From Calditrichia bacterium (GTDB lineage: Bacteria; Calditrichota; Calditrichia; RBG-13-44-9; J075): DNA of 47,486 nt. Below the pieces are notes generated by a model. It worked only from the letters and a program-made list of their open reading frames with translations, was not told the origin of the DNA and made no database searches. The DNA is taken from the NCBI GenBank assembly GCA_028284445.1, contig JANQRS010000019.1:1-47486 (forward strand), written 5' to 3'. The translations under genes were made by a program, and so were the position numbers. Shown here one piece after another: positions 32,893-39,245 of the stretch. The first letter of the stretch is position 1. Each line of letters begins with the position of its first letter.

Positions 32893-33681
32893 CTATTGCG
32901 GCAATCGCAAAGAAATACCGGCGTTGATGAAATAGTCAGGCGCCAGCTCCGTTACTGCTGCGCCAGCCGAAACATCAAATTGCACGTTTGGCTGAAGCTG
33001 ATATGTCATTCCGGCATCATAGAGAAATTGCCGGCGATCATTTTGGGGAAACTCTCCATATACCTCGAGAAAGATTCCGGTCTTTTCATTTGCGCTAATT
33101 CCAACCACTGCACTATAGCGGCCAATAAAATTAACCCCTTCCGGCCAAAGCCCGCCGAGGTTATATCCAAATCCCACAGTCTCTGAAATGCTATGTGACA
33201 GTGAAAACAGGAATCCCGGCTCAAAACGGTCCGGCGTTAATTCATCTTTTCCAATTGGCACCGCGGCATCAACAATGACAGCCGCTTCAGGACGGGCGCC
33301 TTTCTCTTCAAACAAGTATAGCTTGGTGCCTATAGAAGCGCCGGCAAATCCACTCGTGGTGACTTCGCTTTGACCCGCTTCCGTTTTTTGCGAAATAAAT
33401 TCTCCCCCAAGCCGCAATTCCACGCGCTCGTGGATGCCATAGCGAATGAGGGTTGAGGCCAGTGAGAAAACCCTGCTTTCTATGTCCACAAAGGCGCTTT
33501 CAAACTGATCCATCTCCATGGAAATACCCGTCTCAATTTGAACACTTTTTAACGGTACAGTACTACTCGATTCTGTCTGATCCGGACGATCTGTAACCAT
33601 TGGACCAGGCGACTGGGCATTGACAACCAGTGAAAAAATCAGTGAAATAAAAAAGGTCGTTCGTATTTTAAAGGCAAACAT
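32893..33681 (-). CDS. outer-membrane beta-barrel protein (MetA-pathway-like transporter family) inside the metal operon
   Basis: 262 residues with a cleavable signal peptide (FFISLIFSLVVNAQ). It then has VTDRPDQTESSSTVP, a block typical of the PF13557-like putative outer-membrane transporter family. Alternating beta-strands follow (HERVELRLGGEFIS, FAGASIGTKLYLF, IFLEVYGEFP), ending INAGISLRLPQ, a barrel-type C-terminus. GGAGAG 5 bases before the ATG supports the start. It lies between the ATPase gene (17-base gap) and the permease genes (18-base gap), within one apparent transcript. Position suggests an outer-membrane entry route for the same metal, which is inference; the family has no firmly established substrate. 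Confidence 0.75.
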   Translation of the reverse strand: MFAFKIRTTFFISLIFSLVVNAQSPGPMVTDRPDQTESSSTVPLKSVQIETGISMEMDQFESAFVDIESRVFSLASTLIRYGIHERVELRLGGEFISQKTEAGQSEVTTSGFAGASIGTKLYLFEEKGARPEAAVIVDAAVPIGKDELTPDRFEPGFLFSLSHSISETVGFGYNLGGLWPEGVNFIGRYSAVVGISANEKTGIFLEVYGEFPQNDRRQFLYDAGMTYQLQPNVQFDVSAGAAVTELAPDYFINAGISLRLPQ

Positions 33682-33698
33682 TTGCTCTCCTCACTTCT

Positions 33699-34505
33699 CT
33701 ATATTGGCTCATTGTAATTCGTTTCTTCGGAAGTAATGGCAAGGCGATCACCATTGCCATTACCTGCCGACATAAATGCGATTCGTCCACCATACGCTTT
33801 CCGCAGATTGGTCTCGTTGAACACCTCCGACACCGGGCCACAGGCAATGCGGCGAACATTGAGCAAAAACACCCAGTCGAAATAGTCTCCCACCGTTTGC
33901 AAATCGTGATGAACCACAGCCACGGTCTTACCAGCTGCCCGCAACGAGCGCAGCAAATCAACGATCGCGCGCTCGGTGGTGGCATCTACTCCCTGGAAGG
34001 GTTCATCCATCAGGTAAATCTCCGCTTCCTGAACCAGTGCGCGTGCAAGAAAGGCTCGCTGCTGCTGCCCACCGGATAATTCGCTAATTTGACGATTCTT
34101 ATATTCCAGCATACCGACCTTTTCCAGCGCTTCTTCTGCCAACCGGCGATCAGCCTGTCGTACTCGCTTGAACCAGCCAAGCGCGCCATAACGCCCCATC
34201 AAAACCAGGTCAAGCACACTGGTGGGGAAATCCCAGTCAACAGTGCGCCGTTGGGGTACATAAGCCACACGCTTGCGGAATTTTTCATATGGATTGCCAA
34301 AAATCCGCACGTCGCCAGCGACGGGTTTCACCAGACCGAGAATCGATTTGATCAACGTGGTTTTACCGGCGCCATTTGGACCAACAATGGCCATGAGGAC
34401 CCCCTTGGGTATTTCAGCGTCAACATCCCATAGCACCGGCTTATCGCGATAAGCGACGGTAAGGTCTTCCACTTTCACAGCAAGCTCAATGGTATTATTG
34501 CTCAT
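33699..34505 (-). CDS. troB: metal ABC transporter ATP-binding protein
   Basis: A 268-residue ATPase of the ZnuC/TroB/MntB type. Walker A is GPNGAGKTT, the Q-loop is [14 protein letters not shown] (the VDWDFP form is typical of Mn/Fe uptake ATPases), the signature is ELSGGQQQR and Walker B is IYLMDEPF. The H-loop is VVHHDLQTV. All motifs are intact. A C-terminal ~30 residues ([16 protein letters not shown]) are non-conserved and Asn/Ser-rich. AGGA precedes the start. It energises uptake with the two permeases encoded downstream. Confidence 0.93.
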   Translation of the reverse strand: MSNNTIELAVKVEDLTVAYRDKPVLWDVDAEIPKGVLMAIVGPNGAGKTTLIKSILGLVKPVAGDVRIFGNPYEKFRKRVAYVPQRRTVDWDFPTSVLDLVLMGRYGALGWFKRVRQADRRLAEEALEKVGMLEYKNRQISELSGGQQQRAFLARALVQEAEIYLMDEPFQGVDATTERAIVDLLRSLRAAGKTVAVVHHDLQTVGDYFDWVFLLNVRRIACGPVSEVFNETNLRKAYGGRIAFMSAGNGNGDRLAITSEETNYNEPI

Positions 34506-34587
34506 ATATCAATCCTGCTCATGTTATCTGATTTTTAGCCGCGACGCTCCGGCTGTCACGGCTAAAGTGTTCCGAAGGACTATATTA

Positions 34588-35538
34588 TCAGGAAGCAACT
34601 TTCAATAAGGCTTTAACGATGGTATCGATGTTATGACGAACCATACCCACATACGTGCCTTCGGGAGTGCCGGGGTCGCCCATCGCATCAGAGAAGAGCT
34701 TGCCGCCAATCTCAACTTCAAACCCTTTTGATTTCACCGCTGCCTGTAGCGCTTCGATATAGCGGGGTGACACCGAAGTTTCCACAAACATTGCCGGAAT
34801 ACGCCGCTCAACGATGAAGTCTGCCAGATCCTGAACGTCTGCCGTACCGGTTTCCGCAGCTGTACTGATGCCTTGCAAACCACGCACCTGGAATCCATAT
34901 GCTGTACCAAAATAGTTGAAAGCATCGTGAGCGGTTACCAGCACGCGGGTTTCAGCATTAATGCGCTCCGCCTGGTCCTGCACGTATTGATGAAGCGTGA
35001 CCAATTCATTCAGGTATGCTGCGGCATTCTGCCTATATATTTCTGCATGTGCCTCATCATATTCGACCAGGGCGTCCTTCACCGCTGCGACAGCCTGCAT
35101 CCACAAAGATACGTCGAACCAAATGTGCGGATCGAAATTCCCTTCATAGGCCTCCGGCGTTTGTAAGAGCGCCGGGTCAATTTCAGAAGCCACTGCAACA
35201 GTTTTGACACGACTGGACATTTTCTCAAAAATCTCGCCCATCTTGCCTTCCAAATGCAGCCCATTATAAAAAATCATGTTGGCGCTTGCCATCCTGGTAA
35301 CATCACCTTCGCTCGCCTTGTAAAGGTGAGGATCAATGCCCGGCCCCATTAATGTGGTAACCTCAACACGATCACCACCGACATTCTTTACTGCATCGCC
35401 AATCATTCCTGTAGTTGTTACGACACGAATGACCTTGCCGTCTTTGCCGGCCGTTTGGCTCTGTGCTTCACCCTGACGTCCGCAGCTTGCAAAAGCTGCC
35501 ACGAGCATCAGAATCATCATTGTTTTCATCATGTTCAT
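34588..35538 (-). CDS. troA: metal-binding lipoprotein of the ABC transporter (TroA/ZnuA-like)
   Basis: A 316-residue cluster A-I substrate-binding protein. The start at 35538 is chosen because GGAG lies 6 bases upstream; an ATG 12 bases earlier overlaps that signal. The signal peptide ends FASC (Cys19). Predicted metal ligands are His71 (DPHLYKAS), His138 (DPHIWFD), His204 (TAHDAFNYF) and Asp284 (LFSDAMGD), the His-His-His-Asp set of Treponema TroA at matching spacing. Mn-specific PsaA-type proteins have Glu at the third position, so this receptor could bind Zn or Mn. There is no long His-rich loop as in ZnuA. Confidence 0.92.
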   Translation of the reverse strand: MNMMKTMMILMLVAAFASCGRQGEAQSQTAGKDGKVIRVVTTTGMIGDAVKNVGGDRVEVTTLMGPGIDPHLYKASEGDVTRMASANMIFYNGLHLEGKMGEIFEKMSSRVKTVAVASEIDPALLQTPEAYEGNFDPHIWFDVSLWMQAVAAVKDALVEYDEAHAEIYRQNAAAYLNELVTLHQYVQDQAERINAETRVLVTAHDAFNYFGTAYGFQVRGLQGISTAAETGTADVQDLADFIVERRIPAMFVETSVSPRYIEALQAAVKSKGFEVEIGGKLFSDAMGDPGTPEGTYVGMVRHNIDTIVKALLKVAS

Positions 35539-35556
35539 TTTACTCTCCATTTACAA

Positions 35557-35862
35557 TCAAGCGTTCTTGGATTTCTGCCATCCTCTCAACTCGTAATACT
35601 TTTCCTTCGGTTCTCCTGTCCAGCCATTAACACCATTCTTCGGCAACCACCAAAGGTGGATCATCAGTCCACCGGCAATCAACACAGCAAGAAATAGCCA
35701 GAACCACAGGATGCCAAACTGCCGGCTGATCAGCACTGCCAGTGCTGTCGTCAGGAAAAACTTTCCCAGACGGCGAATTTTGGGCGTTTGTTCCTCAAAA
35801 TGTCCAAGCAAGATGCCACCAATGGCATAAATACAGGAAACAACCGCAATCTCAAATGCCAT
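35557..35862 (-). CDS. small membrane protein of the metal operon, hypothetical
   Basis: 101 residues. A first hydrophobic segment (IAVVSCIYAIGGILLG), then a short basic loop (TPKIRRLGKFF), then two more hydrophobic stretches (LTTALAVLISR and ILWFWLFLAVLIAGGLMIHLW), and a hydrophilic tail ending GWQKSKNA. GGAG precedes the ATG at 8 bases. It sits 14 bases after mntR and 18 bases before the binding-protein gene, so it is almost certainly co-transcribed with them. No family is recognised; it may assist the transporter. Confidence 0.7.
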   Translation of the reverse strand: MAFEIAVVSCIYAIGGILLGHFEEQTPKIRRLGKFFLTTALAVLISRQFGILWFWLFLAVLIAGGLMIHLWWLPKNGVNGWTGEPKEKYYELRGWQKSKNA

Positions 35863-35876
35863 GTCTCGTGCTCCGA

Positions 35877-36530
35877 TTATAGCAGCCGTACAAAAATCTG
35901 TTCTGCTGCCTTGCGTCCAAGTGTATATTCTTTATCTGCTACCTTTATAGTCAAAGGGCCTTCAAAAGGTGCAACCTCCAGAATCTGCAATTCAACATTG
36001 GGATACAGCCCCATGCCCCCCAGGTAGCGCAGCAATTCCGAATCATGATCATGAACCTGTACAATCTCAACCGTCTGTCCTGCTTTTTGATCTGCAAGTA
36101 GCAAGCGAGAGGTCTCTACCATCTCTCCATTGCGATTTGGGATGGGTGCGCCATGCGGATCGCGGGTCGGATGCCCAAGCAGTGCATCAATTCGGTCTTC
36201 CATGTCCTCCGAGAGAACATGCTCCCACTTTTCAGCCTCTTCGTGAACCTTATCCCAGGGCACGCCCAGCGCTTCCGCAAGAAAGAGCTCAATCAAGCGG
36301 TGATGCCGCAGCACCTCTAGAGCAATCTTCATCCCGGATTCTGTTAATTCGACCCCTTGATAGCGTGTATAGGTGACAAGATTCATATCCGACAGCTTTT
36401 TGACCATTTGAGTTACCGACGCCGGCGATATCTTCAGTCGCCTGGCTAATGCGGTTGTTGCGACTTTGCCGCTGGTTGTCTGAATCTTGTATATTGCTTT
36501 CAGATAATCTTCGATGACTTGATTTTGCAT
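35877..36530 (-). CDS. mntR: DtxR/MntR-family metal-dependent repressor
   Basis: 217 residues: N-terminal winged helix (ISPASVTQMVKKLSDM recognition region), dimerisation domain and C-terminal FeoA/SH3-like domain (about 148-215). The start at 36530 has GAGGA 6 bases upstream; a start two codons earlier would leave no gap. With this start, predicted metal-site residues are Asp8, His77, Glu81, His96, Glu100, Glu103 and His104. Asp8 and Glu100 (where DtxR has Met and Cys) are the manganese-type choices of Bacillus MntR, although Lys11 stands where MntR has Glu11. It heads the metal uptake operon, with a perfect palindromic operator 15 bases before its start, so it is probably autoregulated and Mn-responsive. 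Confidence 0.9.
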   Translation of the reverse strand: MQNQVIEDYLKAIYKIQTTSGKVATTALARRLKISPASVTQMVKKLSDMNLVTYTRYQGVELTESGMKIALEVLRHHRLIELFLAEALGVPWDKVHEEAEKWEHVLSEDMEDRIDALLGHPTRDPHGAPIPNRNGEMVETSRLLLADQKAGQTVEIVQVHDHDSELLRYLGGMGLYPNVELQILEVAPFEGPLTIKVADKEYTLGRKAAEQIFVRLL

Positions 36531-36544
36531 GTACATTCCTCAAT

Positions 36545-36562
36545 TTTTAGGCATGCCTAAAA
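36545..36562. promoter_or_regulatory. predicted MntR/DtxR-type operator, 18-bp perfect palindrome
   Basis: TTTTAGGCATGCCTAAAA is a perfect palindrome with the TTAGGC/GCCTAA half-sites typical of DtxR-family operators. It lies about 10 bases downstream of the predicted -10 element, at about +3 to +20 of the operon transcript. Bound repressor would block initiation or early elongation. Confidence 0.8.
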
Positions 36563-36571
36563 TTCAATTTG

Positions 36572-36600
36572 AAGATACCAAAAGAGTTTTTTTCTGTCAA
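36572..36600 (-). promoter_or_regulatory. predicted promoter of the mntR-tro operon
   Basis: Minus strand: perfect TTGACA (36595-36600) and TATCTT (36572-36577), separated by 17 bases. It reads toward the operator and mntR. Confidence 0.75.
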
Positions 36601-36633
36601 GTAAATTTTTATACGGGGTGGTCATATCATAAC

Positions 36634-36662
36634 TTGACAGATCGCAACAAATATTGTAATTT
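36634..36662 (+). promoter_or_regulatory. predicted promoter of nadK
   Basis: Perfect TTGACA (36634-36639) and TAATTT (36657-36662) with a 17-base spacer, about 65 bases before the nadK start. It diverges from the mntR promoter. Confidence 0.65.
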
Positions 36663-36728
36663 TGGCTGCCACTTGACCCTTATCGCTGATTTTAATTCGG
36701 CTAATCATCAAATTGGGGTATTATTCCA

Positions 36729-37616
36729 TTGAAATTTGGTTTGATTGCAAATACGCGCAAAGAATTGTTTTGGGAGAAGTTACCGGCTCTACTAAAGTGG
36801 TTTAAGCAGGAAAATATCGACCTGGTTGTTTCGAAGCGAATTGCAGAAAATCCGGAGTCCGGCCCGATCAAGTTCCCGGTGATTGCCCAGAGGGAAATCC
36901 CCGGCGCCTGTGATATGATTCTGGCAATTGGAGGCGATGGCACTATTTTGCATACCGTCCAATTGATCGGGCAATTGACAACCCCTATTCTGGGGATCAA
37001 TGTCGGTGGCCTGGGATTTCTGACCGACATATCTTATGAAGATTTTACAACCGCATTTAGCGGCATTCTCAATGGTGAATATACCATCGAAGATCGCCTT
37101 ATCGTTGAAGGTCGAATTGCCGGCGAAGATCGTCCGCTCTACGGCCTGAATGAAATCATCATTGATAAGGGCAGTTCAATTCGGGTTATTCAGATACAGA
37201 TCGATATCGATGGAGAATTTCTCAACTCCTACGTCGCTGATGGTCTGCTGGTCTCCACGCCAACCGGCAGTACCGGCTATTCCCTGGCTTCAGGCGGTCC
37301 GATCATTGTGCCATCAAGCAAAGTCTTGATTATCAATCCGACCTGTCCACACTCTCTCACGAATCGTCCGGTCATTATCCCGGATACAGTCTCCATTCGA
37401 GCAATTACCCGCACAGAGCATAAGGACTTCATCGTTGCTGCTGACGGCAGAGACGTTAGAAGATGTTCTACCCGCACTGAGATCACCGTTCGCAAGGCTC
37501 CTTTTGCCGCGCGCCTGGTGAAGCCATTAAACAGCCACTTTTTCAGACTACTCCACACCAAGCTAAATTGGTCGGAAGATTTCCGCGACAAAAAGCGCTG
37601 GAGTCACGACTCTTGA
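36729..37616 (+). CDS. nadK: NAD kinase
   Basis: 295 residues. It phosphorylates NAD to NADP using ATP or polyphosphate. The GGDGT motif (AIGGDGTILH) with catalytic Asp is present, followed by GINVGGLGFLTD, LNEIIIDKG and the NE/D and SPTGSTGYSLASGGPI-type block (STPTGSTGYSLASGGP). The start is a TTG at 36729; no in-frame ATG exists before the catalytic motif, so TTG is the sensible start. The C-terminus extends about 15 residues beyond the barrel (NWSEDFRDKKRWSHDS). The glycosyltransferase gene probably starts at the TTGA overlapping its stop. Confidence 0.93.
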   Translation: MKFGLIANTRKELFWEKLPALLKWFKQENIDLVVSKRIAENPESGPIKFPVIAQREIPGACDMILAIGGDGTILHTVQLIGQLTTPILGINVGGLGFLTDISYEDFTTAFSGILNGEYTIEDRLIVEGRIAGEDRPLYGLNEIIIDKGSSIRVIQIQIDIDGEFLNSYVADGLLVSTPTGSTGYSLASGGPIIVPSSKVLIINPTCPHSLTNRPVIIPDTVSIRAITRTEHKDFIVAADGRDVRRCSTRTEITVRKAPFAARLVKPLNSHFFRLLHTKLNWSEDFRDKKRWSHDS

Positions 37617-38683
37617 TTGGTTGGATGCTGCTGGCAATATACCTCGCATTCCTCGCACGTATTATTTTAGGATTGAATCGCCTGCCAGCCCTCGCCAAGA
37701 CTGCAAAGAATGCTCAGAAATCATTTACCGTCATCATTGCCGCCCATAATGAAGAGGCGCATATCGGAGCACTTCTTGAAGGCCTCGTTGCTCAAAACTA
37801 TCCCCCGGACAAGATCGAAATCATCATTGCAGCGGACCGTTGCACGGATAACACCATACCGATTATCAGAAGTTTCCAGTCATCCTTTACTCATCTCAAA
37901 TTCATCGAAATTGACGACGTGCCGGCAGGTGTATCACCGAAGAAGCACGCATTAGAAATGGCAATTGAACAGGCAACACACCCTATTTTCCTGTTTCTTG
38001 ATGCAGATGTAACAATCAAAGTGGAATTTTTTGCTGCATACAATCAACAGTTTTCGGACGATACTGCTGCGGTAGTCAGCCTGATGCGATTTACACCGCC
38101 AACCAATATTCTGGAACGTTTCCTTATCTTTGAAAAGATGGTCAGTTGGATGATTGCCGGTGCCGGCATCGGCTTTCAGAAACCAATTATTTCTTATGGC
38201 GGGAATTGGGGATATACCAAAAAAGCGTATGAAGGAGTGGCCGGGTTTGCTGAGATTCGCAAGTCGCTTAGCGGCGACGACGATTTGCTATTGCAGCGTT
38301 TCAGCACACAAAATCTGCCGGTCCGAATGTGCCTCGATCCCAACGGCTGGGTCGAAACACGGCAGGTCGATTCTTTCTCAACGTTCCTTCGCCAACGACG
38401 CAGACATTTCTCCGCCGGCAAGTACTATCGAAACTCCTTAAAGCTTGGCTACTTACTTTTTCATGGTACGCATCTTGGATTGTGGGTTTGGCCGATGGCG
38501 GCCGGCGGCAGTTGGCTGCCACTACTTATCAAGCTGGCTGCAGATATTTGGGTGACACGAAGAGGAAACAGGTTGTTTCAAACGCATATTAAGACAGCTG
38601 AAACAATGCTTTTTTCATTCCTTTACATGCTCTACAACACCTTTGTTGGGCCCCTAGCCCATTTGGGTCGGCTCAAATGGTAG
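37613..38683 (+). CDS. family 2 glycosyltransferase, membrane-anchored
   Basis: A 356-residue glycosyltransferase with GT-A fold. N-terminal membrane helix (MLLAIYLAFLARIILGL), then the nucleotide-sugar domain FTVIIAAHNEE, IIIAADRCTDNT, the metal-binding FLDADV (DxD-like) and SLSGDDDLLLQRF. QRRRHFSAGKY stands in place of the processive QxxRW motif. C-terminal hydrophobic helices follow. The start is taken as TTG at 37613: GGAG lies 9 bases upstream and TTGA overlaps the nadK stop by 4 bases. An upstream TTG at 37568 would overlap nadK by 49 bases. The acceptor and sugar are unknown; hydrophobic ends suggest a lipid-linked or cell-envelope product. Confidence 0.88.
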   Translation: MIGWMLLAIYLAFLARIILGLNRLPALAKTAKNAQKSFTVIIAAHNEEAHIGALLEGLVAQNYPPDKIEIIIAADRCTDNTIPIIRSFQSSFTHLKFIEIDDVPAGVSPKKHALEMAIEQATHPIFLFLDADVTIKVEFFAAYNQQFSDDTAAVVSLMRFTPPTNILERFLIFEKMVSWMIAGAGIGFQKPIISYGGNWGYTKKAYEGVAGFAEIRKSLSGDDDLLLQRFSTQNLPVRMCLDPNGWVETRQVDSFSTFLRQRRRHFSAGKYYRNSLKLGYLLFHGTHLGLWVWPMAAGGSWLPLLIKLAADIWVTRRGNRLFQTHIKTAETMLFSFLYMLYNTFVGPLAHLGRLKW

Positions 38684-38693
38684 TGCCGACATC

Positions 38694-39236
38694 TTACTCG
38701 TCGTTGGCGAGATAGGCAAGAATCTCCGAGCGGCGAACCTGATCCTTGAGCCAATATTTGAATTCATTGACTTTGTAAAATGCCTCTGATCCGATGCGTT
38801 TTTTGAACTGCATCATCAATGATTCACGCTGTTCGTTATCAACAATGGCTCGCTGCCAGGAATCAGTAAACACTTCAGCAAGCCGAAACTGCAGACCGAG
38901 CTGTTTTATGGTTTCCCACTCACCGCGATCGAACCAGACCCCCCCGGTAATTGGCGAGCGATCAAGGTAAAACTCTATGCTCTCACTGACGCGATAGCGG
39001 GACAGCAAGGCACCGCTTTCAGGGCAAATCTTGGCCATTTGATCTTCCGGCGCCACCTCATGATAGAGCAACGATCCAATACTATCAATGTCATCATCGT
39101 TATGAGACTGGCACCAGCGGCGATATTCATCAGCGTTTATCCAATGTCCTTCGCTCTTCGGACAATGCAAGGCCTGCAATTCTTTCTCCAACTGCACCTT
39201 TACCAATTCAAGCCTCGGATATATCGGACTCTTCAT
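38694..39236 (-). CDS. protein with cysteine-depleted TFIIB-type zinc-ribbon-like segment
   Basis: 180 residues. The central block ICPESGALL (Cys71), then LDRSPITGGVWFDRGEWE (92-109), follows the zf-TFIIB pattern CPxCG...CxxCGGVWLDxGE. However, three of the four zinc cysteines are replaced (Ser74, Ser94, Thr97), while the GGVWFDRGE end is kept. A second C-P-K-S segment occurs near residue 25. Zinc binding as in the family is therefore unlikely. The C-terminal part is helical and charged (RIGSEAFYKVNEFKYWLKDQVRRSEIL). AAGGAG 5 bases before the ATG supports the start. It is the last gene of the carboxylase-envelope cluster, 9 bases after the large barrel gene. Function unknown. Confidence 0.7.
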   Translation of the reverse strand: MKSPIYPRLELVKVQLEKELQALHCPKSEGHWINADEYRRWCQSHNDDDIDSIGSLLYHEVAPEDQMAKICPESGALLSRYRVSESIEFYLDRSPITGGVWFDRGEWETIKQLGLQFRLAEVFTDSWQRAIVDNEQRESLMMQFKKRIGSEAFYKVNEFKYWLKDQVRRSEILAYLANDE

Positions 39237-39245
39237 GCTGACTCC

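Noticed and set aside
36536..36730. tRNA or riboswitch in the mntR-nadK intergenic region
   Set aside because: The region is fully explained by two divergent promoters and an operator; no cloverleaf or known metal riboswitch pattern was found.
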